Shown: positions 9,211 through 18,364, counted from the first letter of the stretch. The stretch is 64,000 bases of DNA from Glaciecola sp049650345 (GCA_049650345.1 JBARZY010000078.1:1-64000); one strand, 5' to 3'. The notes: generated by a model from the sequence alone, not told the origin. Numbers and translations are program-made.

Positions 9211-10791
9211 ATGAATGCAATGGAAGCCGTTTCCCCTATGCCTGTGTGGCTGACTGAATTAGTAAATAATACACCCTTCGTTATAGCAATAATTGCTGCG
9301 ATAGTGTTGCCTATCATTGTATGGCGAGTGATGAAAACTGACAAACAACAATCATTGCATGCATTACAGCAACAAACAGCGGCGAAACATGCAGAACAAT
9401 ATGCCTCGTTGAATGAGCAAAAAGTGTTAGCTGAGCAAGCCTTGGCAATGCAAAAAGCGGCCAGTGAGCATGCCTTGCATGATAAGACTAGCCAGTTGGC
9501 AGAGGCCAATGCTCACATTAAGTCATTGCAGCAAAGTATTTCAAGTCAGGACACTAAACTAGGCGAGCTTCAACAAAAGTCAGTGCAATTAGCGCACTTA
9601 CAACAGCAATATCAGCAAAGCATAGAAGAGTCGAAAGCGATGCAGCAACAAGTTGCAGAACTCAGTAAACAGCAGGAAGCGCAATCGGCCAGTTTTATTC
9701 AAGAACGAAAGGCCTTTGAAGAAAAACTCATACTGCTAAAAGACGCTGAAAAGCAATTGAATACGCAGTTTGAAAATGTGGCCAATAAAATCTTTGAGCA
9801 AAAAGCGCAAAAATTTACGGAAACCAGTCAAAGTGGTATTACGCAACTACTGTCGCCATTAAAAACACAAATCGACGATTTTAAACGCCAAATTAGCGAC
9901 CAGTATATAAAAGAAGGTCAAGAGCGCGCAGTGCTTAAGACTGAAATTTTGAGTTTAAAAGCCTTGAATCAGCAAATTACTGAAGAAGCTTCAGCGCTAA
10001 CCAATGCCCTTAAGGGGGATAACAAACAACAGGGTAATTGGGGCGAGGTGGTATTATCGCGAATTTTGAATGAATCGGGTTTACGCGAAGGGCATGAGTA
10101 CGAAGTACAGAAGCACTTGGTGAGTGAAGCCGGCAAAAACTACCGCCCTGACGTGGTAATACATCTTCCTAACGATAAAGACATTGTCGTCGATTCTAAA
10201 GTATCGTTAGTGGCTCATGAGCGTGTTGTAAATGCACCTGATGACAGCAGCCGAAAGCAAGCCTTAAAAGATCACGTAGCCTCGGTAAAAGGGCACATTA
10301 AAGGTTTGAGTAAAAAAGACTATCAAGACTTAGAAGGCGTAAAGACCCTAGATTATGTATTAATGTTTGTGCCTATTGAAGCGGCATTTTTAAATGCTGT
10401 TGAGGCCGAGCCAGAGCTAATAAAACTTGCCTTAGATAATCAAATTATGTTGGTCAGTCCTACCAATCTATTGGTGGCCTTGCGTACAATTAATAATATT
10501 TGGCAATACGAATACCAAAATCAGCATGCTAAAACCATCGCCGACAAAGCAAAACGCATGTATGACAAATTTGTGGGGTTTGTGGAAGATATGGAAAAAG
10601 TAGGCAAAAATATCGATATGGTCAGTAAAAATTATGATGCCGCCATGAATAAGCTGTCAACGGGCAAAGGGAATCTAATAGGCCAGGCAGAAAGCTTTAA
10701 AGCACTTGGTGTTACGCCCAATAAACAAATTAAGAAAGAATGGCTGCCTTTGAGCGATGACGATATAGAAGATACTTCAGAACAAGGCTAA
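9211..10791 (+). CDS. rmuC: RmuC family DNA recombination protein
   Basis: RmuC limits recombination at short inverted repeats and is predicted to be a nuclease. One N-terminal membrane helix (about residues 22-40, PFVIAIIAAIVLPIIVW) is followed by a long glutamine-rich coiled coil (about 45-200). The conserved RmuC domain has GNWGEVVLSRILNESGL and YRPDVVIHLPNDKDIVVDSKVSL, the latter being the PD-(D/E)XK-like active site. The length of 526 is normal. The first ATG is used here; two further in-frame ATGs follow within ten codons. It is followed by the dioxygenase gene after 4 bases, so they form one transcription unit. Confidence 0.93.
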   Translation: MNAMEAVSPMPVWLTELVNNTPFVIAIIAAIVLPIIVWRVMKTDKQQSLHALQQQTAAKHAEQYASLNEQKVLAEQALAMQKAASEHALHDKTSQLAEANAHIKSLQQSISSQDTKLGELQQKSVQLAHLQQQYQQSIEESKAMQQQVAELSKQQEAQSASFIQERKAFEEKLILLKDAEKQLNTQFENVANKIFEQKAQKFTETSQSGITQLLSPLKTQIDDFKRQISDQYIKEGQERAVLKTEILSLKALNQQITEEASALTNALKGDNKQQGNWGEVVLSRILNESGLREGHEYEVQKHLVSEAGKNYRPDVVIHLPNDKDIVVDSKVSLVAHERVVNAPDDSSRKQALKDHVASVKGHIKGLSKKDYQDLEGVKTLDYVLMFVPIEAAFLNAVEAEPELIKLALDNQIMLVSPTNLLVALRTINNIWQYEYQNQHAKTIADKAKRMYDKFVGFVEDMEKVGKNIDMVSKNYDAAMNKLSTGKGNLIGQAESFKALGVTPNKQIKKEWLPLSDDDIEDTSEQG

Positions 10792-10795
10792 CGAT

Positions 10796-11572
10796 ATGGA
10801 ACTTACCCAACAACAACTACAGCAGTTTGATGAGCAGGGATTTTTGTTCTTCCCCAGTTTGTTTTCGCCAGATGAAGCGCGCGCTTTACAAGGGGCAACC
10901 CATGAGGTGTTTGGGTCTCATCGTAAAGAGGTATGGCGAGAAAACTCAGGTGCACCACGTACTGCATTTGCTGCGCATCGCTACAATGATGTATTTGCCT
11001 GTTTAGGAGCGCATCCGCGCTTGGTGAACCCTGTATCGCAATTAGTTGACGGGCCTGTTTATATGCACCAGTTTAAAGTGAATGCAAAAGCTGCATTTGA
11101 TGGCGATGTATGGCAGTGGCATCAAGACTATGGCACTTGGCAACGCGACGATGATATGCCAACGGCGCGCGCTATGAATATTGCTGTGTTTATTGATGAT
11201 GTGAGTGCAGTTAATGGGCCGCTGTTGTTTATTACCGGCAGTCACAAGCACGGCGTAATAAACGCAAAGCACGACAGCGAAACCACGTCTTACCCTTTAT
11301 GGGCGATTGGTAAGCAGCAAATTAATGCGCTGTGTGAACAAGGTGAGTGTGTCGCGCCTACGGGGCCGGCGGGCTCTGTGTTGGTGTTTTCGTCGTTATT
11401 AGTGCACGCAAGCCCACCCAATATTTCGCCTTACAATCGTACTATTGTGTATTTATCGCTGTGCCATGTTGATAATCACATTCGTTCGTTTAAACGCGAT
11501 GAATGGGTTGCACACAGAGACTTTACGCCAATTATACCAATGGCCGATGATTGTTTAAGTAACACTGAATAA
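10796..11572 (+). CDS. Phytanoyl-CoA dioxygenase family (EctD-like) Fe(II)/2-oxoglutarate oxygenase
   Basis: A 258-residue non-haem iron oxygenase. The facial triad is visible as His109-X-Asp111 (WQWHQDYGTW) and His204 (LLVHASPPN), and Arg215 would bind 2-oxoglutarate. The block from WHQDYGTW through DDMPTARAM to ITGSHKHG resembles the ectoine hydroxylase signature. However, no ectoine genes are nearby and family residues at the ectoine site are changed, so the substrate is unknown. It directly follows rmuC, an unexpected partner, and converges with the NYN gene. Confidence 0.8.
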   Translation: MELTQQQLQQFDEQGFLFFPSLFSPDEARALQGATHEVFGSHRKEVWRENSGAPRTAFAAHRYNDVFACLGAHPRLVNPVSQLVDGPVYMHQFKVNAKAAFDGDVWQWHQDYGTWQRDDDMPTARAMNIAVFIDDVSAVNGPLLFITGSHKHGVINAKHDSETTSYPLWAIGKQQINALCEQGECVAPTGPAGSVLVFSSLLVHASPPNISPYNRTIVYLSLCHVDNHIRSFKRDEWVAHRDFTPIIPMADDCLSNTE

Positions 11573-11586
11573 ACACAGTTAAGTGG

Positions 11587-12066
11587 CTACAATAACCACT
11601 TATGGTCAATATCAACAAATTCTGTAGCGGCATTAATTAGCCCATTTGCAGTTAAATTGAGTACGCCATATACCACTGTTGTGCAGTTATGGCGTTGCTG
11701 CAAGGTATCAAGCAACAGCGCAAAATCACCATCTCCTGACAATAGTACAATTTCATCTACCATGGGCGCGCAGCTTAGGGCATCAATTGTGATGCCCACA
11801 TCCCAATCACCTTTTGCTGTGCCATCAGCTCGTTGAATATAGGGCTTAAGTTTTACGTCAAAGCCAATGTGGCGTAAGGCACTTTGGAATTTTTGTTGGC
11901 CCGCATCGCCTTTATCGATGGCGTAGGCATAGGCGGCAACAATTTCATGTTGCTCGTTGAGCTGCTGATAAAACTGTCGATAGTTAAAGCCTCGCTTAAA
12001 CGTATCGCGGGTAGTGTAATAAATATTTTGAACGTCTACCAAAATAGCAATTTTTTTAGGTGACAT
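11587..12066 (-). CDS. NYN domain (LabA/DUF88-like) predicted ribonuclease
   Basis: The 159-residue protein is a single NYN/PIN-like domain. The acidic metal-binding residues are visible: Asp11 and Asn14 (ILVDVQNIYY), the aspartates of GDWDVGITID and those of LLSGDGDFA. Relatives such as LabA and the human MARF1 NYN domain are RNA-binding proteins or RNases; the target here is unknown. Length is normal and the active-site residues are all present. A short hairpin (aagtgg/ccactt, 11581-11601) at its 3' end may act with the converging dioxygenase gene. Confidence 0.85.
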   Translation of the reverse strand: MSPKKIAILVDVQNIYYTTRDTFKRGFNYRQFYQQLNEQHEIVAAYAYAIDKGDAGQQKFQSALRHIGFDVKLKPYIQRADGTAKGDWDVGITIDALSCAPMVDEIVLLSGDGDFALLLDTLQQRHNCTTVVYGVLNLTANGLINAATEFVDIDHKWLL

Positions 12067-12105
12067 AATGGCCTTGTAAGTACTTGTATAGAAAAGAGTG
12101 TGTGT

Positions 12106-13215
12106 TTACTGTGTATTGCCCGACAGTTGTTGATATTCGTCATTATTAATCTCAAAAGCATACATTAGTGCATGTTTGGCGTGTTCTTTTAAAGGGTCGG
12201 TGTCACTAAGGGCAATGCTAAACAGTTGTGCTTTAAGCTTATCGTTGGCCTGTAAAACACCGCTGTGAAAAGAAGATAAAGTGGCTACCCGTGTGGCGAA
12301 GTCGGTCTCAGTTTGTAAAAAGGTGCTAGCCAGTTGCTGGCGTTGCGGTTTATCGCTGTAGCGCATCATGCTTTCAACCAAATAGCTTTTATCCTCGTCA
12401 GAGCTGTTATCGAGTTCGAACCTTAAATCGTCAACGACTTTCTGTTTTTGGCTAAGGTCAAGTTGGTAGGGCATCAATAAATCGAGGGCAAACAGTTTGT
12501 TTGGGTCTGAACTGTCACTGTATAAAGCGACATTGGTCACGGCTTCTATCACTTCGGGTTGTTTGTTGGCTAACCCCGTGTTAGATATTAACTGCAGCAT
12601 TTTTTCGTTGGCTTGGCTGCTACCAATGGTAGCTAAACGCTGTACAAGGTCGTTCATAATAGTGTCTCTGTTAGCAATATCAGCGCTTTGCAATACACTG
12701 GTAATATAATATGGCTCGCGAGAATCAGAAGGCGATTCAATAAAATGTGTTAGTAGTATTTCGATATTGTCGGGGTTGTCGCTAATTTGTTTGCGAAGCC
12801 TATCCATAGTGCTTGAAAACATATCCATATGCGATGGGTTGTCGCTTGTGGTAATTGCCACTAGGAGCTTGAGCACATCAATAGGTCCTGCGTTGTCTGA
12901 CAACTCAAAATCTGAGTCATCTAGACTCGACGAGTGTTGTAAGGATGTGCTATTAGGTGTGCTACTGAGAGATGAAAATTGATTGCTTTCACCATTTTCA
13001 TTTACTTGTTTAACTGCTGCGTTATTTGATGTATTGCTGTTAGTCAAAGGCCTTGAAATATGGCTTTGTTTAGAAAACTGCAGCGCCTCGCTCGACACCT
13101 TGTTAAGAATCGACTCTTGGCCAAGCCAAAACCCGATAATAAAAGATAATGACACAACTACCACACATAGCACCGCATAGTAAGGCATGCTTGATGAAGT
13201 GTGAGAGTGGCGCAT
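12106..13215 (-). CDS. Unrecognised membrane-anchored protein with helical repeats
   Basis: No family recognised. Residues 11-30 are one hydrophobic helix (MPYYAVLCVVVVSLSFIIGF). A Ser/Asn-rich flexible linker runs to about residue 100, and an all-helical domain with HEAT-like periodicity follows to the C-terminus (for example DIANRDTIMNDLVQRLATIG, KQKVVDDLRFELDNSS). The helical part is probably periplasmic if the N-terminus stays inside. It sits 39 bases downstream of the NYN gene's start side and 25 bases from the OsmC gene, all on the minus strand, so it may be in an operon with them. Confidence 0.65.
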   Translation of the reverse strand: MRHSHTSSSMPYYAVLCVVVVSLSFIIGFWLGQESILNKVSSEALQFSKQSHISRPLTNSNTSNNAAVKQVNENGESNQFSSLSSTPNSTSLQHSSSLDDSDFELSDNAGPIDVLKLLVAITTSDNPSHMDMFSSTMDRLRKQISDNPDNIEILLTHFIESPSDSREPYYITSVLQSADIANRDTIMNDLVQRLATIGSSQANEKMLQLISNTGLANKQPEVIEAVTNVALYSDSSDPNKLFALDLLMPYQLDLSQKQKVVDDLRFELDNSSDEDKSYLVESMMRYSDKPQRQQLASTFLQTETDFATRVATLSSFHSGVLQANDKLKAQLFSIALSDTDPLKEHAKHALMYAFEINNDEYQQLSGNTQ

Positions 13216-13240
13216 AATTTTAATAGTTCCTTATTCTACA

Positions 13241-13645
13241 TTACTCATTAACGCTAAAACTTGTGGTGATGACTACCTGTTTATTTAGCATTAGCATCAC
13301 CGAGCAGTATTTTTCTGTTGATAGATTAACAGCTCGTTCTAGATGTTTGAGTTTTATGTTGTTGCCAGTGACTTTATAGTGCGCATGAATCTTGGTAAAT
13401 ACGCGAGGGGCGTCGTCAGCACGATCTGCTTCTAGTTCACATACACAACTATCTATGGGTTGACGAGCTTTGCGCATTATTTCCACTACATCGACCGACG
13501 AACATGCTCCTACGCTCATCAATACAGCTTGCATTGGCGATAGTGCGTTGCCGTTTCCGTCAAGGTGAAGCGTTTTGCCATCGTCCATGGTGCCATCAAA
13601 GCCTAGCCCTGAGTCACTTACTTGCCATACAACCGATGCTTTCAT
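13241..13645 (-). CDS. OsmC/YhfA family protein
   Basis: A 134-residue OsmC-fold protein. OsmC/Ohr proteins are thiol peroxidases acting on organic hydroperoxides. The two reactive cysteines are at Cys48 (MSVGACSSVDV) and Cys114 (TEKYCSVMLML), in the usual positions. The length and the LSPMQAVLMSVGAC block fit the YhfA branch better than Ohr. It is placed 8 bases downstream of the CvfB-like gene on the same strand. Confidence 0.87.
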   Translation of the reverse strand: MKASVVWQVSDSGLGFDGTMDDGKTLHLDGNGNALSPMQAVLMSVGACSSVDVVEIMRKARQPIDSCVCELEADRADDAPRVFTKIHAHYKVTGNNIKLKHLERAVNLSTEKYCSVMLMLNKQVVITTSFSVNE

Positions 13646-13653
13646 GTTAATTC

Positions 13654-14493
13654 CTACTTGTTTTCAACTAAATAAATGCAGTTTTTTTCAATACGTATTT
13701 TTTTCGCTTTATACAAACTACCAATGGCTTTTTTATAGGCGGCTTTACTGACTTTAAAGTGTGCAAAAATATCGTCAGGAGAACTTTTGTCAGTAAGGGT
13801 AGACATACCGTCATGAGCCGCTAAATCGTCAAGTATGGTATCGGCAAGTGTGGCGCGAGACTTTTGATTAATGAGTTGTAGTGACAAGTCAATTTTTCCG
13901 TCGTCACGGATATTCTTAATGAAGCCATCAATTTTCTGGCCCACTTTAAGACTTGAAATAAGATCGCTTTTAAACAGCAAACCTTGATATTTGTTGTCAA
14001 CTACGGCCTTAAACCCTAGAGGTGTTTGCGCATAGATGAGCAAAGACACCGCTTGTTTGGGTGACAAGTCACTGCCGTCGGCCTCTAAATAGCGTTCTAT
14101 TTTGGTGGTGCCAATTAACTTACCAAGTTTGTCTTGGGTTAAATACACCACATAGTTGCTGCCCATATCAAGTTGTGTATGCACTTGCGTTTCTGGTGCA
14201 TACAAATCGTGCTCCATGCCCCAATCAAAGAAGTAACCATGGGCGCTAGCACCTTTTACTACCAAGCTAGCAAATTGCTCGCGCTCTAATTTTGCTTGGT
14301 TAAGACTGGCCAATAGCTGACCGTCAGCTTGCGTATATACAAATACGTCAAGTTGCTCACCCACCTCGAATGCACGCTCGGTTTCTTTAAGCATTATAGG
14401 TGACGATAGCGGCGTTTCAGGGTGGTCTAATGCAAACCCCAATGGGAATATTTCAGTGACCACAAGGGTATTACGTTTGCCTAAGTTCAGCAT
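13654..14493 (-). CDS. CvfB-like S1 RNA-binding protein
   Basis: The 279-residue protein has the architecture of CvfB/YitL: N-terminal S1-type OB folds (start MLNLGKRNTLVVTEIFPLGF), a third S1 domain with FKSDLISSLKVGQKIDGFIK and DDGKIDLSLQ, and a C-terminal winged helix (DIFAHFKVSKAAYKKAIGSL). In Gram-positives CvfB affects virulence-gene expression; in proteobacteria its role is not established. The frame is open for 25 codons upstream, but the ATG at 14493 fits the family start. It is divergent from pxpA with about 70 bases between. Confidence 0.85.
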   Translation of the reverse strand: MLNLGKRNTLVVTEIFPLGFALDHPETPLSSPIMLKETERAFEVGEQLDVFVYTQADGQLLASLNQAKLEREQFASLVVKGASAHGYFFDWGMEHDLYAPETQVHTQLDMGSNYVVYLTQDKLGKLIGTTKIERYLEADGSDLSPKQAVSLLIYAQTPLGFKAVVDNKYQGLLFKSDLISSLKVGQKIDGFIKNIRDDGKIDLSLQLINQKSRATLADTILDDLAAHDGMSTLTDKSSPDDIFAHFKVSKAAYKKAIGSLYKAKKIRIEKNCIYLVENK

Positions 14494-14562
14494 CTTGATA
14501 TGATATCTTTTAACGGTAAAACAACAGTATAACAAAGTCTCAATGACTAGGTGAATGAAAGC

Positions 14563-15288
14563 ATGCAATTAAATGCAGATTTGGGTGAAAGTTACGGCGC
14601 ATGGACCATGGGTGATGACGCAGCAATTATGCCTTTTATTGATCAAGCTAATGTGGCTTGTGGTTATCATGGTGGCGATGCACTGGTAATGAAACGCACC
14701 TTGGCGCATGCTAAAAAAGCTAAGGTGAAAGTAGGTGCGCACCTTGCTTACCCTGACTTGTTGGGCTTTGGTCGCCGTTCAATGCAATTGTCGTTCGATG
14801 AATTAGTCGCCACCGTACACGCTCAAATAGCGACACTAGAAGGCTTAGCTAAATGTGAAAATATGTCGTTATCGCATATTAAACCTCATGGGGCCATGTA
14901 CAACGACATGATGAAAACCCATGATTTGTTTACGCAAATTGTAAAGGCAGTGTCGTCGTATCATACGATTTATCCCCTTGTCATTCAGGCGCTGCCTAAC
15001 AATGACCTTCACAAAGAGAGTGCGGCTGCGCATCATGTTCCACTAATGTTTGAAGCGTTCGCTGACAGAGCGTATGAATGTGATGGCACCTTAGTATCGC
15101 GCGCGAAACCGAACGCGTTGCTGAATGCAGAACAAGCGCTTAAGCAAGTCACTTTATTGCTTACACAGCAATGTGTTTTGTCACCTGAGGGGGAAAGCGT
15201 GCCGATACGCGCTGATACGCTTTGTGTGCACTCTGACACTCGTGAAGCCTTACAATTGTGTCGCGAAATACGTCAGCAGTTGTTGTAA
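14563..15288 (+). CDS. pxpA: 5-oxoprolinase subunit A (LamB/YcsF family)
   Basis: PxpA acts with PxpB and PxpC to open 5-oxoproline (pyroglutamate) to glutamate with ATP, clearing a damage product of glutamine and glutathione. The family start MQLNADLGESYGAW and the NVACGYHGGD and AHLAYPDLLGFGRR blocks are present. I chose the ATG at 14563, preceded by AGGTGA at 8 bases, over an in-frame ATG four codons earlier because the family begins there. It is the first gene of pxpABC, 10 bases before pxpB. Confidence 0.93.
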   Translation: MQLNADLGESYGAWTMGDDAAIMPFIDQANVACGYHGGDALVMKRTLAHAKKAKVKVGAHLAYPDLLGFGRRSMQLSFDELVATVHAQIATLEGLAKCENMSLSHIKPHGAMYNDMMKTHDLFTQIVKAVSSYHTIYPLVIQALPNNDLHKESAAAHHVPLMFEAFADRAYECDGTLVSRAKPNALLNAEQALKQVTLLLTQQCVLSPEGESVPIRADTLCVHSDTREALQLCREIRQQLL

Positions 15289-15298
15289 TTGGTGCATA

Positions 15299-16048
15299 AT
15301 GTATTCTTCAGTGTATGGGGCTCAGCGCCCGCAAAAAATAGCAAACCAGAGTTACTTATTACGCATTAACGAGTCGTCGGTAATGGTGCAATGTGGTGCC
15401 CTAGATGAACTTGCCAATGAAGTTAAGCCAAATACGCTATCAACTGCTAACACCATGGTTAAACGGTGGGCTAATATGATAGAGCATAATCGGCCTAGTT
15501 GGTTAATAGACTACGTTGCATCGTTCACTAGCCTACTTATAGAATACGATCCATTGGCAATTTCATACTATGATGTGTCGCAATTTTTAAAGAAACAACA
15601 ACTTCCCGAATTAGCCGCTACTGAGCGCCGAACGCTGATCATTCCAGTGTGTTACGAAGCAATTAATGCTACTTACGAGTTAGACACGCACAAAGTCGTT
15701 CAGGCCAAAGGTATTACTGCGCAAGACATTGTTCAGCTGCACACGCAGCAGTCTTACCAGGTATATGCGATTGGATTTATGCCAAACTTTGCATATTTAG
15801 GAGAGGTAGATAGCGCACTTCACGTGCCTCGCTTGGCGAACCCTCGTGCCAAAGTGTTGGCGGGAGCGGTGGCAATTGCCGATAATCAAACTGCGATATA
15901 CCCTGCCAATTCCCCCGGTGGTTGGCATATTATTGGTTATACGCCGATCAATATGTTAAGCAACGCCGATGTACAGTTTTTAAGCACTGACGTAGTAGAG
16001 TTTGAGGCAATATCAGCGCAACAGTTTTTATCCTATGGTGAGATATGA
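15299..16048 (+). CDS. pxpB: 5-oxoprolinase subunit B (KipI/allophanate hydrolase subunit 1 family)
   Basis: Although the reading frame is open far upstream inside pxpA, the sensible start is the ATG at 15299, ten bases after the pxpA stop, giving 249 residues. Family motifs are IPVCYE, YAIGFMPNFAYLGEV, RLANPRAKVLAGAVAIADNQTAIYP and SPGGWHIIGYTPI. PxpB is the phosphorylating partner in the PxpBC complex. Its ribosome site is weak, so translation may depend on coupling to pxpA. The stop overlaps the next start by four bases. Confidence 0.92.
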   Translation: MYSSVYGAQRPQKIANQSYLLRINESSVMVQCGALDELANEVKPNTLSTANTMVKRWANMIEHNRPSWLIDYVASFTSLLIEYDPLAISYYDVSQFLKKQQLPELAATERRTLIIPVCYEAINATYELDTHKVVQAKGITAQDIVQLHTQQSYQVYAIGFMPNFAYLGEVDSALHVPRLANPRAKVLAGAVAIADNQTAIYPANSPGGWHIIGYTPINMLSNADVQFLSTDVVEFEAISAQQFLSYGEI

Positions 16049-17070
16049 TTGAGCTTGTTAGAACGGGCTTGTATGCACACTGGGTTGATGGTGGCCGTTA
16101 CAATGTTCAGCGCCAAGGTTATAGCCAATCGGGTGCTTTAGATTGGCTGCACTATGAGCTTGCAAACGCCTTGTGCGGTAACCAAAAAACAAAGCCATGT
16201 ATAGAAGTACTCGGTGGCAATTTCATAATAAAGTTGCAGCAAAGTTGCTGGTTGAGTGTGACTGGCGCGCGCGCAGAAGTTAGCGTGAATAACAATCTAA
16301 TCGATATGAACAGCGCATGTTGGGTAAACGCAGGCAGCACACTGACTATCGGTAACGTAAATGTTGGATGGGTAAACTATATTGGTTTTGCAACGCCAAT
16401 GACGCTTAATTTACGCTATAACAGCGTTTGCAATGTGCAGCGTGAATTACCCGACAAAGAGCGGGCCAATCAACCGGTCTTAACAGGTGATAATGCTAAG
16501 GTTCAATTTAAGGTAGATGATGACACTGCAAGCAAAAGCCATAATTTCGTCGCGTTTTTACCTAATTCCCCTGTTGTTTTACAGCAATTTTCAGCTAACT
16601 TAGCCTGTATTGAACATGGTGATGTCCTGAGTGTTCCTGTGCAGCTAAGCTATCAAAGTCAGCGTTTTGACTTAAGTGCCCAGAGCTTATTTTTTACACA
16701 TGAGTATACTGTATCTGCGCAATTTGACCGTATGGGAATGCGACTAGAGGGCGTGCCCATACGTTGCAAAAATCATACTCTGAGTTCCCAAGCTATTGCT
16801 TATGGCGCGATACAAATTACCGGTGAAGGCTTACCTATTGTGATGCGTAACGACCGTCAAACCATAGGTGGCTATCCTGTTATTGGCACAGTATCTAGAG
16901 TGGGAATGGCAATGCTGGCTCAGGCATCCACTGGCCAAAAGATTACTTTTGTTCCAAGCTACATAGATGATAATCTATGGCAATATCAACGCTGTCGTTT
17001 GGCTCTTGAAACAGTATGCGAGAGCGCCATGCTGTTCTTGGAATCAAACAACTTGAACGTTCCAACTTAA
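16045..17070 (+). CDS. pxpC: 5-oxoprolinase subunit C (KipA/allophanate hydrolase subunit 2 family)
   Basis: This 341-residue biotin-dependent-carboxyltransferase-like domain protein has the family entry GRYNVQRQGYSQSGALDWL and the later SAQFDRMGMRLEG, LPIVMRNDRQTIGGYPVIGTV and GQKITFVPS blocks. It completes the PxpABC enzyme. It shares the ATGA overlap with pxpB and is followed 8 bases later by the D-amino-acid transaminase gene, so four genes appear to form one operon. Confidence 0.93.
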   Translation: MIELVRTGLYAHWVDGGRYNVQRQGYSQSGALDWLHYELANALCGNQKTKPCIEVLGGNFIIKLQQSCWLSVTGARAEVSVNNNLIDMNSACWVNAGSTLTIGNVNVGWVNYIGFATPMTLNLRYNSVCNVQRELPDKERANQPVLTGDNAKVQFKVDDDTASKSHNFVAFLPNSPVVLQQFSANLACIEHGDVLSVPVQLSYQSQRFDLSAQSLFFTHEYTVSAQFDRMGMRLEGVPIRCKNHTLSSQAIAYGAIQITGEGLPIVMRNDRQTIGGYPVIGTVSRVGMAMLAQASTGQKITFVPSYIDDNLWQYQRCRLALETVCESAMLFLESNNLNVPT

Positions 17071-17078
17071 GGAAATCT

Positions 17079-17936
17079 ATGTCAACGGTATATCTTAACG
17101 GTAAGTTTGTTCCTGCGAGTGAAGCAACTATTTCACCTATGGACCGAGGCTTTCTATTCGGCGATGGCATTTACGAAGTGATACCATGCTATGACGGCAA
17201 GCCTGTGGGCTTGTCATTGCACATGGCGCGTATGAACCGTGGCTTGCAAGAAATAGCACTCAATTACACCGCTGAGACAGATAATTGGCAACAGATTATT
17301 GCCCAACTAATCGAACAAGTCCCACAAGCGTCGGTGGGCGTTTATATTCATGTAAGTCGCGGTGCTGACACCAAGCGTTTTCATGCGTATCCAGATAACA
17401 TAAGCCCTACCGTATTTGCTTATGCTTTTGCTATCCCCGCTTCGCAGCCAGTTAATGCGGAAAAAGCGAAAACATTCGAAGTTATCACTCAAACTGATCT
17501 GCGTTGGCAGCGTTGTCATATTAAGTCAACGTCATTGCTAGGCAATGTCATGCACTTTCAACAAGGGCAGGTAGCCGGTAAAGATGAAGTGATATTGCTA
17601 AACGAGCAAAATAACGTAACTGAGGCGTCGGCATGCAATGTATTTGTTGTAAAAGATAATAGAATAATGACGCCGGCATTAGACCATCAGTTGTTGCCAG
17701 GGATTACGCGTCAGCTATTATTAGATGCGCTGCAAAAACAAGGTGGCTTTGATGTAAGTGAACAAAACATCAGTTACGAGACCTTAATGGCAGCAGATGA
17801 GGTGTGGATTACCTCATCAAGTAAAGAGGTGGGGCCGGTCGTACGCGTAAACGATACCAGTATTGGTGGTGGCAAGCCCGGCCCTATGTGGCTTGCGGCG
17901 CAGTCAGCGTATAATCGATTTAAATTTGATACTTAA
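17079..17936 (+). CDS. dat: D-amino-acid (D-alanine) transaminase
   Basis: A PLP fold-type IV aminotransferase of 285 residues that moves amino groups between D-amino acids and 2-oxo acids. The PLP lysine is Lys149 in CHIKSTSLLGNV. The opening YLNGKFVPASEATISPMDRGFLFGDGIYE (split here by family blocks) and RGADTKRFHAYP are typical of D-alanine transaminase rather than IlvE or PabC. The start ATG at 17079 follows AAGGA. As the last gene of the pxp operon it suggests turnover of D-glutamate or peptidoglycan-derived amino acids together with 5-oxoproline. Its stop overlaps the fur stop by three bases on the opposite strand. Confidence 0.88.
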   Translation: MSTVYLNGKFVPASEATISPMDRGFLFGDGIYEVIPCYDGKPVGLSLHMARMNRGLQEIALNYTAETDNWQQIIAQLIEQVPQASVGVYIHVSRGADTKRFHAYPDNISPTVFAYAFAIPASQPVNAEKAKTFEVITQTDLRWQRCHIKSTSLLGNVMHFQQGQVAGKDEVILLNEQNNVTEASACNVFVVKDNRIMTPALDHQLLPGITRQLLLDALQKQGGFDVSEQNISYETLMAADEVWITSSSKEVGPVVRVNDTSIGGGKPGPMWLAAQSAYNRFKFDT

Positions 17937-18364
17937 TCTTCTTGGTCGTTTTCACAATCGGTTTTATTGCACTCACCATATAAATACAGGCTGTGATTAA
18001 CCAGTTTCATATCGTGTGTCTTTGCCACGGCTTCTTGGCGCTGCTCAATGGTGTCATCTTCAAATTCAACCACCTTACCGCATTTTAAACATACTAAATG
18101 GTCGTGGTGCGCTTTGTGGCTAATTTCAAAAACTGATTTACCGCCTTCAAAGTGGTGGCGATTTAATAAACCGGCATCGTCAAACTGGTTAAGTACTCGA
18201 TATACCGTTGCTAAACCAATTTCTTCACCCATGTCAATGAGCAGTTTATATACGTCTTCAGCACTAATATGTTGGTTTTTAGGGTCTTGTAAAATTTCAA
18301 GGATTTTGATTCTAGGAAGCGTAACTTTTAAGCCGGCTTTTTTTAATTCTTTGTTTTGATCCAT
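17933..18364 (-). CDS. fur: Ferric uptake regulator Fur
   Basis: The 143-residue Fur has the winged helix (LKVTLPRIKILEILQ through GLATVYRVLNQFDDAGL) and the metal-binding dimerisation domain: HHDH at 86-89, Cys92/Cys95 in CLKCGKVVEF, and further cysteines Cys132 and Cys137. It represses iron-uptake genes with Fe(II). The frame is open 11 codons upstream, but MDQNKELKKAGLKVTLPR is the family start. It converges with the transaminase gene with overlapping stop codons. I saw no convincing Fur box in the 141 bases between it and the chemoreceptor gene. Confidence 0.95.
   Translation of the reverse strand: MDQNKELKKAGLKVTLPRIKILEILQDPKNQHISAEDVYKLLIDMGEEIGLATVYRVLNQFDDAGLLNRHHFEGGKSVFEISHKAHHDHLVCLKCGKVVEFEDDTIEQRQEAVAKTHDMKLVNHSLYLYGECNKTDCENDQED

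Noticed and set aside
15125..15298. Long N-terminal extension of pxpB
   Set aside because: It lies inside pxpA in another frame and encodes a cysteine-rich segment foreign to the family.
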